NCBI RefSeq assembly: GCF_004362045.1
Contig: NZ_SNWX01000023.1
Coordinates: 1 to 49,100 of the forward strand
DNA length: 49,100 nt
Direction of reading: 5' to 3'
DNA from: Halanaerobium saccharolyticum
GTDB lineage: Bacteria > Bacillota > Halanaerobiia > Halanaerobiales > Halanaerobiaceae
The position numbers and the translations under genes are program-made. The notes beneath the pieces were generated by a model that saw only the letters and a program-made list of their open reading frames with translations, was not told the origin of the DNA and searched no databases. This document shows, piece by piece, positions 27,494 through 35,351 of this stretch (positions are counted from its first letter, which is position 1; the number at the start of each line of letters is the position of its first letter).

Positions 27494-28834
27494 CTAATTT
27501 TCAGCTTTAACATTGACCATAAAATCTGGATAGGAATCGGCACCGTGTTCTGAGTAATCAAGACCCTCGATCTCATCTTCTTCGGAGACTCTGAGTCCAA
27601 TAACTGCATCGATTACCTTAAACAGGGCAAATCCAAGTCCAAAGGCCCAGACAAAAACAGCTGCCACTCCGATAATTTGAGTAATTAACAAACTGATTCC
27701 GCCTCCAAAAAGAAGTCCACCTTCTGTAGCAAAAAAGCCAACTGCAATTGTACCAAAGGCTCCACAGACACCGTGCACAGAAACAGCACCAACAGGATCA
27801 TCAATCTGCAGTTTATCAAAAAACTCAACCGCATAAATAACTATAATTCCTGCCAGTCCACCAATTATAACAGCTGATAAGTTTCCAACTGCTGCCGTAC
27901 CAGCAGTAATACCTACCAGACCGGCTAAAGCACCGTTTAAGGTCATACTTACATCTGCCTTACCGTATTTAATCCAGCTGACTATCATGGCCATTACTGC
28001 ACCTGCAGCTGCTGCCAGGTTGGTTGTTACAGCAATTGAAGCAATGGATAAATCAGTACCGGCTACTGTAGAACCGGGGTTAAATCCAAACCAGCCAAAC
28101 CAGAGAATGAAAACACCAAGTGCTGCCATTAACAGGTTATGTCCGGGCAGAGCGTTGGCACTGCCGTCTTCATTGTATTTACCAATTCTGGGTCCTAAAA
28201 CAATGGCTCCAGCTAGAGCAGCCCAGCCGCCAACAGAGTGGACAACAGTTGAACCGGCGAAATCAACAAGACCCATTTCGGCTAACCAGCCGCCACCCCA
28301 GATCCAGTGTCCAACAACAGGATAGATAAAGGCGGTAATTACGACACTGTAGGCTAAGTAACCGGAAAAATTAGTTCTTTCGGCCATGGCACCAGAAACA
28401 ATAGTTGCTGCTGTTGCAGCAAAAACAGTCTGGAAGATAAAAAAGGCTGCGATTGGAATATCCAGTCCTAAATTTGCAAATGCATCCTGCAGAAAATAAC
28501 CTGTAGAACCAATAAAGCTGTTGCCGCTGCCAAACATAAAGGCAAAGCCGACGGCCCAGAAAACTAAAGAACCTGAGGCAAAATCCATCATGTTTTTCAT
28601 AATAATATTACCAGCATTTTTGGCTCTGGTAAAACCGGCCTCAACCATAGCAAATCCAGCCTGCATAAAAAAGACAAGGAAAGCCGCAATTAAAGTCCAG
28701 ATGGTGTCAATAGCGACTGCATTGGCTGCTGCCTGTCCATCCTGGGCCAGAGCCAGACCGCTAAATAAGCCCACCAGTGTTAATGTCATCAAAATTGTTT
28801 GCATAAACTTGCTTTTTATTACTCTACTACTCAT
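27494..28834 (-). CDS. amt: Ammonium transporter Amt
   Basis: Amt is a trimeric channel-like transporter for ammonium. The 446-aa precursor has an N-terminal signal-like segment (about residues 10-30) followed by eleven helices. Motifs include FFMQAGFAMVEAG, the DFAGSTVVHSVGGWAALAG segment with the first pore His, and GAVSVHGVCGAFGTIAVG with the second pore His. The cytosolic C-terminal tail reaches the PII interaction region. AAGGAGG lies before the ATG. A sigma-A promoter and a CTGT/ACAG repeat cluster lie just upstream. Confidence 0.97.
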   Translation of the reverse strand: MSSRVIKSKFMQTILMTLTLVGLFSGLALAQDGQAAANAVAIDTIWTLIAAFLVFFMQAGFAMVEAGFTRAKNAGNIIMKNMMDFASGSLVFWAVGFAFMFGSGNSFIGSTGYFLQDAFANLGLDIPIAAFFIFQTVFAATAATIVSGAMAERTNFSGYLAYSVVITAFIYPVVGHWIWGGGWLAEMGLVDFAGSTVVHSVGGWAALAGAIVLGPRIGKYNEDGSANALPGHNLLMAALGVFILWFGWFGFNPGSTVAGTDLSIASIAVTTNLAAAAGAVMAMIVSWIKYGKADVSMTLNGALAGLVGITAGTAAVGNLSAVIIGGLAGIIVIYAVEFFDKLQIDDPVGAVSVHGVCGAFGTIAVGFFATEGGLLFGGGISLLITQIIGVAAVFVWAFGLGFALFKVIDAVIGLRVSEEDEIEGLDYSEHGADSYPDFMVNVKAEN

Positions 28835-28877
28835 AATAATTTCCTCCTTGTGTTAGGTAAATGTTAACTATGAGTAA

Positions 28878-28906
28878 ATTATATATATAGCTTACATAAA
28901 AAGCAA
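28878..28906 (-). promoter_or_regulatory. Predicted promoter of amt-glnB
   Basis: Reading on the - strand, TTGCTT (28906-28901) and a perfect TATAAT (28883-28878) have a 17-base spacer. Transcription would start near 28871, giving a leader of about 37 bases. Confidence 0.7.
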
Positions 28907-28914
28907 GGTTTTAA

Positions 28915-28936
28915 CTGTTTATATAACAGTATACAG
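28915..28936. promoter_or_regulatory. Candidate operator upstream of amt promoter
   Basis: CTGTTTATATAACAG (28915-28929) is an inverted repeat with 5-bp arms, and CAGTATACAG (28927-28936) overlaps its end. The cluster lies 8 bases upstream of the amt -35 box, a position expected for an activator. A close match, CTGTATACAG, lies upstream of glnA at 30661-30670. The regulator is unknown; the site does not match the 17-bp GlnR/TnrA spacing. Confidence 0.4.
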
Positions 28937-28982
28937 TAATTCAATTAAACCAGATAGAGTATAATTAATTCCTAAAAGCATT

Positions 28983-29013
28983 AGCCTCCCAGATAGAATT
29001 AGTCTGGGAGGCT
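28983..29013 (-). terminator. Hairpin between glnA and amt, probable glnA terminator
   Basis: AGCCTCCCAGA (28983-28993) pairs with TCTGGGAGGCT (29003-29013). On the - strand only a short CTTTT run follows at some distance, so termination may be inefficient. It lies about 150 bases after the glnA stop; between 29013 and 29160 I see only AT-rich sequence. Confidence 0.5.
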
Positions 29014-29160
29014 TCAAATTATAGGGGAGTTATGCTTATTACTTTTACTTCTTAAAAAGAAGAAATTTATTACTCCAATTATTAATTAAAATATTTAATT
29101 TTACTAAAGTATTATTATCTATAATAGTTAGCTTAGTCACTCAGTTAAGCAAACTGACAA

Positions 29161-30498
29161 TTAAAAGGTTGTCAAATATTTATCTAATTCCCACTGACTA
29201 ACCTGAGTTCTGTAATCATCCCACTCTACTTTTTTAGCTGCAACAAAGTGTTCTAAAACATGTTCACCTAAAACATCAGTAATTACCTCATCCTGTAAAA
29301 GCAGATTAACTGCGTCATTGATATTAGCAGGTAAACTTTCAATATCAAGTTCTGCCTTTCTATCAGCTGACATTTCATAAATATTTTCTAATACTTCTGC
29401 AGGTGGTTCAATTTCGTTTTTAATTCCATCCAGCCCCGCTTTTAACATTACTGCAATAGCAAGGTAAGGGTTAGCAGTTGGATCAGGATTTCTTAATTCC
29501 AATCTTGTACCTGCACCACGGGCAGCGGGAATTCTAATTAAGGCACTTCTATTGGCACTTGACCAGGCTAAATAAACTGGAGCTTCATAGCCGGGAACCA
29601 GACGTTTATAAGAATTAACAGAAGGGTTAGTAATAGCTGTAATTGCCCGGGCATGTTTTAGTAAACCGCCGATATAGTGGTAGGCAGTTTTGCTTAAGCC
29701 CAGGCGATCATTTTCATCATAAAAGGCATTTTCTCCATCTTTATATAAGGACTGATGGACATGCATTCCAGAACCATTTTCACCAAAAATAGGTTTGGGC
29801 ATAAAAGTTGCGTGCAGACCATGTTCGTGTGCAATTGACTTGGTTACAAATTTAAAAGTAGCAATATTATCAGCTGTTTTTAAGGCTGGAGCATATTTAA
29901 AATCAATTTCATGCTGACCGGGAGCAACTTCGTGGTGAGAAGCTTCTACTTCAAAACCCATTTCTTCTAAAGCCAGGACAATGCTGCGGCGGGCATTAAT
30001 TCCCTTATCAATTGGACCTAAATCAAAATAGCCACCTTCATCATGAGTTTTAGTTGTTGCATCACCATTTTCATCCAGCTGAAAAAGAAAAAATTCAGGT
30101 TCAGGTCCGACATTCATATCATAACCCATTTCTTCAGCTTCTTTTAAAGCTTCTTTTAAAACATTGCGGGGACCTCCAGAAAAAGGAGTTCCATCCGGCA
30201 TATAAACATCACAGATTAAGCGAGCAACTGCTCCACCTTCTTCTGGACGCCAGGGAAAAATAGTAAAAGTATCATAATCAGGTCTTAAATACATATCAGA
30301 TTCCTGAATTCTGGTAAAACCATCAATGGAAGAACCATCAAACATAATTTTGTTATCCAGGGCATCCTCCAGCTGTTTGGCTGTAATTGCAACATTTTTA
30401 ACTATTCCCAGAATATCAGTAAACTGCATTCTGATAAACTTAACATTTTTTTCTTCGGCCATTTTCAAAATATCTGCTTTGCTGTACTTTGACATCAT
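29161..30498 (-). CDS. glnA: Glutamine synthetase, type I
   Basis: GlnA condenses ammonia and glutamate with ATP. The 445-aa length and lack of an adenylylation-loop Tyr context fit the GSI-alpha class, typical of Firmicutes and regulated by feedback rather than adenylylation. Motifs: [10 protein letters not shown] near residue 53, [26 protein letters not shown] within [10 protein letters not shown], and [13 protein letters not shown]. Start ATG 30498 (or ATG 30495) has AGGAGAG six bases upstream. It is monocistronic, with its own promoter, on the opposite strand from nadE. Confidence 0.97.
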   Translation of the reverse strand: MMSKYSKADILKMAEEKNVKFIRMQFTDILGIVKNVAITAKQLEDALDNKIMFDGSSIDGFTRIQESDMYLRPDYDTFTIFPWRPEEGGAVARLICDVYMPDGTPFSGGPRNVLKEALKEAEEMGYDMNVGPEPEFFLFQLDENGDATTKTHDEGGYFDLGPIDKGINARRSIVLALEEMGFEVEASHHEVAPGQHEIDFKYAPALKTADNIATFKFVTKSIAHEHGLHATFMPKPIFGENGSGMHVHQSLYKDGENAFYDENDRLGLSKTAYHYIGGLLKHARAITAITNPSVNSYKRLVPGYEAPVYLAWSSANRSALIRIPAARGAGTRLELRNPDPTANPYLAIAVMLKAGLDGIKNEIEPPAEVLENIYEMSADRKAELDIESLPANINDAVNLLLQDEVITDVLGEHVLEHFVAAKKVEWDDYRTQVSQWELDKYLTTF

Positions 30499-30541
30499 AA
30501 ACCACTCTCCTAATAATTTTTCATTTTCAAGTTCTGTCTTC

Positions 30542-30570
30542 AGTATAGTGTCTTTTTATAGTTTCGTCAA
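30542..30570 (-). promoter_or_regulatory. Predicted promoter of glnA
   Basis: On the - strand TTGACG (30570-30565) and TATACT (30547-30542) have a 17-base spacer, giving a leader of roughly 37 bases before glnA. Confidence 0.7.
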
Positions 30571-30660
30571 TAGAGCTAAAAAAATCAAAATAGTGCTTAT
30601 CATCTCTGTTGTTTCAATGATTAAGTAAATAATTAAATAAAAATAGTGGTTTTTAAATAC

Positions 30661-30670
30661 CTGTATACAG
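30661..30670. promoter_or_regulatory. CTGTATACAG palindrome in the glnA-nadE intergenic region
   Basis: A perfect 10-bp palindrome about 90 bases upstream of the glnA -35 box and 80 bases upstream of the nadE -35 box. It differs by one base from CAGTATACAG before amt. The significance of so short a match in AT-rich DNA is modest. Confidence 0.3.
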
Positions 30671-30750
30671 ATATAATAAACTATCATTCTGCTGTTTTGT
30701 AATATAATAATTAATAATAGAGTGTTAATTTCCAAAAAAATATTCTATTT

Positions 30751-30780
30751 GACACTCGGGAGAGAGATGGCATATAATTG
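30751..30780 (+). promoter_or_regulatory. Predicted sigma-A promoter of nadE
   Basis: A perfect TTGACA (30751-30756) and a perfect TATAAT (30775-30780) are 18 bases apart. Transcription would start near 30787, about 38 bases before the ATG. Confidence 0.75.
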
Positions 30781-30824
30781 CCTTAAATTAAACTCAGTCA
30801 ATAAATTTTTAGGAGTGGTGAATT

Positions 30825-32465
30825 ATGAAAATTAAAATAGCTCAATTAAACCCCATCATAGGAGATATTGAAGGAAACTTAAATAAACTGCAGCAGACTG
30901 TTTCTGAGCTGGAAAAAGGAACAGACTTAGTCATTTTTTCTGAACTTTTTTTAACAGGATATCCTCCGCGTGATTTGCTGGTCAAACCCTGGTTTATCAA
31001 AAAAATAAAATCTGCTCTTGCTGAAGTCAAAAAAATATCGCAAAAAGTGGAGGGCGGTATATTGCTTGGTACACCCATGCCAACCCAAAAAAAATACGGA
31101 AGAGGTTTATATAATTCTGCAGTTTTAATTTATCAGGGGGAGATAATTTTCAGTCAAAATAAATCACTTTTACCTACCTATGATGTTTTTGATGAAGCAC
31201 GCTATTTTGATTCTGCAGAAGAGATTAATCTTGTTAATTTTAAAGGAAAAAAACTGGGTATTTCTATCTGTGAGGATATGTGGAATGTAGAAGAACGCTG
31301 GCAGCAGAACAGATATGCCCGTAATCCAATTGAGGAACTGGCAGCAATGGGAGCTGGGATTTTAATTAATATTTCCGCTTCACCTTTTAGTATTGGCAAA
31401 GATAAAACAAGATATCAGATAATAAAAAATCATATACAAAAGTATAATTTACCTTTTATAATGGTCAATCAGGTTGGTAGTAATGATGAATTAATTTTTG
31501 ACGGCAGCAGTCTGGTAGTTGATCAGGCTGGAGAAATAATCGAAGAGTTAGCTTCTTTTACTGAAACTATTAAAACTGTGGATTTAAATAGGAAAGGGAG
31601 CAAAAAATATAACCCGCTGCCTGAAATTGAAGGCCTTTATCAGGCCCTTCTGCTTGGAATTAGTGATTATCTGGATAAATGTGGTTTTAAAAAAGCAGTA
31701 ATTGGTCTTTCGGGAGGAATAGATTCTTCAGTTAGCTGCTGTCTGGCAAAAGAAGCACTGGGAAAAGAGAATGTACTGGCTGTTACTATGCCCGGACCTT
31801 ATTCTTCTGCTGGTAGTGTTGAGGATTCGAAAGAATTAGCTAATAACCTGGGAATTGAGTTAAAAGAAATATCTATTTCTGAGATTAATAAATCTTATCT
31901 TGGGGTGTTAAATGATGATTTTAGGGACACAGAAGCTGGAGTTGCAGAAGAAAATATTCAGGCCAGAATTAGAGGCGATATCCTGATGGCGTTTTCCAAT
32001 AAATTTGGGCATCTTGTTCTCAGCCCCGGAAATAAAAGTGAGTTGGCCGTTGGTTACTGTACTTTATATGGAGATATGAGTGGTGGCTTAAGTATTATTT
32101 CTGATGTTCCTAAAACAATGGTCTATCAGCTTGCAGAACATATTAACAGCAGAGAAGAAATAATACCAGCCAGCATTCTTAATAAAGCTCCCTCAGCAGA
32201 ACTGCGGCCTGAACAGAAAGATGAAGATAGTCTACCTCCTTATGAAATTTTAGATCAAATACTTTATTATTATATTGAAGAAGGATATTCTGCTTCCGAA
32301 ATAATAGAATCAGGATTTGATACTCAAACAGTAAAAGAAGTAATCCGGCTGGTTGATGGAAACGAATATAAGAGAAGGCAGGCAGCTCCTGGGCTTAAAG
32401 TTACTTCTAAAGCATTTGGGATGGGGAGAAGAATGCCGATTGCTGCCAAATTTAATTCTAATTAA
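30825..32465 (+). CDS. nadE: Glutamine-dependent NAD+ synthetase
   Basis: NadE makes NAD+ from nicotinic acid adenine dinucleotide, ATP and ammonia released from glutamine. The 546-aa protein fuses an N-terminal nitrilase-type glutaminase (catalytic Glu in FSELFLTGYPPRD, Lys in NKSLLPTYDVFDE, Cys in ISICEDMW) to a synthetase domain with the PP-loop GLSGGIDSSVS near residue 293. TAGGAGTGG precedes the ATG. It has its own strong promoter and is followed by a T-box leader for the next gene. Confidence 0.96.
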   Translation: MKIKIAQLNPIIGDIEGNLNKLQQTVSELEKGTDLVIFSELFLTGYPPRDLLVKPWFIKKIKSALAEVKKISQKVEGGILLGTPMPTQKKYGRGLYNSAVLIYQGEIIFSQNKSLLPTYDVFDEARYFDSAEEINLVNFKGKKLGISICEDMWNVEERWQQNRYARNPIEELAAMGAGILINISASPFSIGKDKTRYQIIKNHIQKYNLPFIMVNQVGSNDELIFDGSSLVVDQAGEIIEELASFTETIKTVDLNRKGSKKYNPLPEIEGLYQALLLGISDYLDKCGFKKAVIGLSGGIDSSVSCCLAKEALGKENVLAVTMPGPYSSAGSVEDSKELANNLGIELKEISISEINKSYLGVLNDDFRDTEAGVAEENIQARIRGDILMAFSNKFGHLVLSPGNKSELAVGYCTLYGDMSGGLSIISDVPKTMVYQLAEHINSREEIIPASILNKAPSAELRPEQKDEDSLPPYEILDQILYYYIEEGYSASEIIESGFDTQTVKEVIRLVDGNEYKRRQAAPGLKVTSKAFGMGRRMPIAAKFNSN

Positions 32466-32554
32466 AATCAGATAAGTTAATTTTATATCTAGTAATTTAG
32501 TATTTTGAGACTGGATTAAAATCACTTGCTGGATTGCAATATACTGCGAGATTC

Positions 32555-32583
32555 TTGACAATTTTCAAAAAATAATATATACT
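32555..32583 (+). promoter_or_regulatory. Predicted promoter of the T-box-ilvB transcript
   Basis: TTGACA (32555-32560) and TATACT (32578-32583) have a 17-base spacer. Transcription would begin near 32590, right before the T-box stem I. Confidence 0.75.
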
Positions 32584-32604
32584 ATAAAAAATAAATAAAA
32601 TAAA

Positions 32605-32900
32605 AGTTATGAGAGGGAGTAAGATATCTTTAGTCGACTACAGAGAATCGGAGCAGCTGAGAACCGAGATCTAAAAAGATATTTTTGTAGCCCTTAAACT
32701 GCAGTATTGAATAAAAGTAGGTACTGCCGGGATTATGAATTAAAATGCATCCGTTATCAAGTGCAGAGGTATTGATTCTTTTATTACTATAAGATCAGTA
32801 CTTTAAGTGGCTGTTTTAACAGCAAGTTGGGTGGTACCGCGTGAGAGAACTCTCGTCCTGATTAATAGTTTAGCTATTAGTTAAGACGAGAGTTTTTTGT
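32605..32900 (+). ncRNA. T-box leader, probably isoleucine-specific
   Basis: The T-box sequence TGGGTGGTACCGCG (32828-32841) is perfect and precedes a terminator stem ACTCTCGTC (32849-32857) / GACGAGAGT (32885-32893) with a T run. In stem I, GATATCTTT pairs with AAAGATAT and the specifier-loop side reads CCGAGATCTAA, which puts ATC (Ile) at the specifier; CTA is a less likely reading. Uncharged tRNA would stabilise the antiterminator and allow ilvB expression. An Ile specifier suits acetolactate synthase. Confidence 0.9.
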
Positions 32901-32976
32901 TTTTAGAAGTGGAATTTTGATTATACTTTTTGAGTGATAATTTATATTTATTTTATTTAAAAAAGGAGTGAGTAGG

Positions 32977-34731
32977 ATGAGTAGGAATCAAAATAATGAA
33001 ATATCAGGAGCCGAAATTTTTGTTAAGTCACTGGAAGCAGAGGGTGTTGATACAGTATTTGGGTATATAGGAGCTAAAGTAATTGATATTTATGATGTAC
33101 TTTATGATTCTAAAATTAGACATATTATGCCCCATCATGAACAGGGAGGAGTACATGCTGCTGATGGCTATGCTCGCTCCAGCGGCAGGACAGGGGTTTG
33201 TATTGCAACCTCGGGTCCAGGAGCAGCCAATATGGTTACTGCTCTGGCAACAGCAAGTATGGATTCAGTTCCTCTGGTTGCTTTCACCGGTCAGGTTCCA
33301 AATACCATGATTGGAACAGATGGTTTTCAGGAAGCAGACATAAAAGGAATTACAATGCCTATAACCAAAAATAATTATATAGTTAATGAGGTAGACGAAC
33401 TTTCCCGGATAATTAAAGAAGCTTTTCATATTGCTTCTACCGGACGCCCGGGACCGGTACTGGTTGATATTCCTTCTAATATTCTTAAAGATAAAGCTGA
33501 ATTTCACTATCCAGATCAGGTAGGTCTTCCAGGCTATAGTCCTACCTATCGGGCCAACAAACTGCAGCTTAAAAGGGCAGCTGAGATGATCAACCAGGCA
33601 AATAAGCCGGTAATTTATGCCGGTGGAGGCACCATAATTTCTGGTGCAGACCAAGAAATTGCAGAGCTGGCTCAAAAAGCAGAAATTCCTGTGACTACAA
33701 CCTTAAATGGGATTGGCATTTTTGATGAGAACAACTATCTTTCTCTGGGAATGCTGGGGATGCATGGCACAACAGAAGCTAATCTGGCAATTTCTAATTC
33801 TGATCTGATAATTGCGCTGGGAGCCCGTTTTGATGACAGGGTTACTGGAAAAATCGAAGAATTTGCAGTTAAGGCTGAGGTAATTCACATTGATATTGAT
33901 CCGGCAGAGATTGGGAAAATTGTGGAAACTAAAGTTCCAATTACCGCTGATGTTAAACTGGCTTTAAAAGAACTTCTGCCAAAAATAAAGGAGGTTAAAC
34001 GCCCTGCCTGGATTAAAAAAATTGAAGAATGGAGAAAAATTGACGAGAAGTCTGATCCCGAAAAATCAGAAAAATTACTTCCTTCCGAAATTATTGAAAG
34101 TTTAGATGAACTAACTGCAGGAAACGCGATAATCACTGCTGGAGTAGGGCAGCATCAGATGTGGGCCGCTCAGTATTATAAATATTCAAAACCAAGAACA
34201 TTTATTAGCTCCGGTGGTCTGGGTACAATGGGTTATGGATTTCCGGCTGCTATTGGTGCTAAACTGGCAAATCCTGAGCGAGATGTTTTTGCGCTTGTGG
34301 GTGATGGTAGTTTCCAGATGAATATTCAGGAACTGGCAACTGCTGCTAAAAACCACATTCCCGTTAAAATAATACTTTTTAATAATCAATATCTAGGTAT
34401 GGTGCGTCAGTGGCAGGAATTATTTTATGATAAAAGATATTCTGCTACCTGTCTCCGTCGTCAGAGAGACTGTCCTCCTCACTGTTCAGCTCCAAATAAA
34501 AACTGTCCGGAGATGATTCCAGATTTTATCCAGGTAGCAAAAGGCTATGGTATTCAGGGAGAGACGGTAACAGAGCGCAGCGAAATTAAAACTGCTCTGA
34601 AGAATGCACTCAGGGCAGAGGGAAGTTATATTCTCAATTTTATGATCGAAGAAGAAGAAAATGTATTTCCCATGGTTTCGGCTGGTGGTAGTCTAGAAGA
34701 AATGATTTTAAGAAAAGATAATAAAAAATAA
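32977..34731 (+). CDS. ilvB: Acetolactate synthase large subunit with Cys-rich insertion
   Basis: This ThDP enzyme condenses pyruvate (with pyruvate or 2-oxobutyrate) in Val, Leu and Ile synthesis. The protein has the catalytic Glu region PHHEQGGVHAADGYARSSG, SGPGAANMVTALATA, ARFDDRVTG for FAD/substrate binding, and the ThDP motif GDGSFQMNIQELATAAKN. An insertion near residues 492-510 carries four Cys as Cx6Cx3Cx6C (34450-34506), within the ThDP-domain segment between RYSAT and PDFIQVAKGYG. The frame opens at GTG 32968, but AAAAGGAG places the start at ATG 32977 (584 aa). No regulatory-subunit gene (ilvH/ilvN) follows. It is under T-box control. Confidence 0.95.
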   Translation: MSRNQNNEISGAEIFVKSLEAEGVDTVFGYIGAKVIDIYDVLYDSKIRHIMPHHEQGGVHAADGYARSSGRTGVCIATSGPGAANMVTALATASMDSVPLVAFTGQVPNTMIGTDGFQEADIKGITMPITKNNYIVNEVDELSRIIKEAFHIASTGRPGPVLVDIPSNILKDKAEFHYPDQVGLPGYSPTYRANKLQLKRAAEMINQANKPVIYAGGGTIISGADQEIAELAQKAEIPVTTTLNGIGIFDENNYLSLGMLGMHGTTEANLAISNSDLIIALGARFDDRVTGKIEEFAVKAEVIHIDIDPAEIGKIVETKVPITADVKLALKELLPKIKEVKRPAWIKKIEEWRKIDEKSDPEKSEKLLPSEIIESLDELTAGNAIITAGVGQHQMWAAQYYKYSKPRTFISSGGLGTMGYGFPAAIGAKLANPERDVFALVGDGSFQMNIQELATAAKNHIPVKIILFNNQYLGMVRQWQELFYDKRYSATCLRRQRDCPPHCSAPNKNCPEMIPDFIQVAKGYGIQGETVTERSEIKTALKNALRAEGSYILNFMIEEEENVFPMVSAGGSLEEMILRKDNKK

Positions 34732-34747
34732 ATTGGGAGGAAAAACA

Positions 34748-35218
34748 ATGCCGGATATGCTGGTTAAATTGTATGATTTACCTGATTGGAAGCAGAAAGA
34801 AAGTGAATTGGAGGAAAAAGGAATTAAAATTAAACGAGCTATTCCTCCAGAAAAGGCAAGAGTTTTAGACTGGATTGATAAGCATTTTGAAAGGGCCTGG
34901 AGCTCTGAAGCAGATGTTGCTTTTTCTAAATCACCTTTAACAATTTTTATCGCTTATCAGGAAGATAAAATTTTGGGTTTTGCCTGTTATGATACTACTG
35001 CTAAAGGTTTTTTTGGCCCGACTGGAGTCTGTAAAGAGGCAAGGGGGAATGGTCTTGGCACTGTTTTATTACTTAAATCTCTTGCATCTCTAAAAGAAGG
35101 TGGTTATGCCTATGCTGTTATCGGGGGAGCCGGCCCTGTAGAGTATTATAAGAAAGTCTGCAATGCTCTGATTATTGAAAATAGTGAAGATAGTATCTAT
35201 CAGGATATGTTAATTTAA
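34748..35218 (+). CDS. GNAT family N-acetyltransferase
   Basis: A 156-aa GNAT-fold protein. The acetyl-CoA loop is CKEARGNGLGTVLLL (R/Q-x-x-G-x-G/A pattern as RGNGLG), preceded by the beta strand IFIAYQEDKILGFACYD. The substrate is unknown. GGGAGG (34735-34740) fixes ATG 34748 over TTG 34733. It begins 16 bases after the ilvB stop with no terminator between, so it should be expressed under the same T-box. Confidence 0.85.
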   Translation: MPDMLVKLYDLPDWKQKESELEEKGIKIKRAIPPEKARVLDWIDKHFERAWSSEADVAFSKSPLTIFIAYQEDKILGFACYDTTAKGFFGPTGVCKEARGNGLGTVLLLKSLASLKEGGYAYAVIGGAGPVEYYKKVCNALIIENSEDSIYQDMLI

Positions 35219-35280
35219 GGCAGTTGTTTCAACTTCTAAACCTTTTATAACAAAACTTCCAAAAAAATTTGCTTTTAATA

Positions 35281-35309
35281 TTGCATCAGAACTAAAAAAA
35301 GCATAACAT
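35281..35309 (+). promoter_or_regulatory. Possible promoter of the LtaS-like gene
   Basis: TTGCAT (35281-35286) and TAACAT (35304-35309) have a 17-base spacer in the 133-base gap after the GNAT gene. The match is moderate. Confidence 0.4.
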
Positions 35310-35351
35310 TAATATAGAGAACCGAAGTTAGTTTTTTGGAGGAGGATCAAG

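Noticed and set aside
28521-28856. Antisense open frames opposite amt
   Set aside because: They reflect the Ala/Gly-rich codon pattern of the amt gene on the other strand; no family features or start signals.
34440-34530. Possible frameshift or assembly error in ilvB
   Set aside because: The flanking conserved segments are in the same frame and the Cys spacing is regular, so this is an insertion and not an error.
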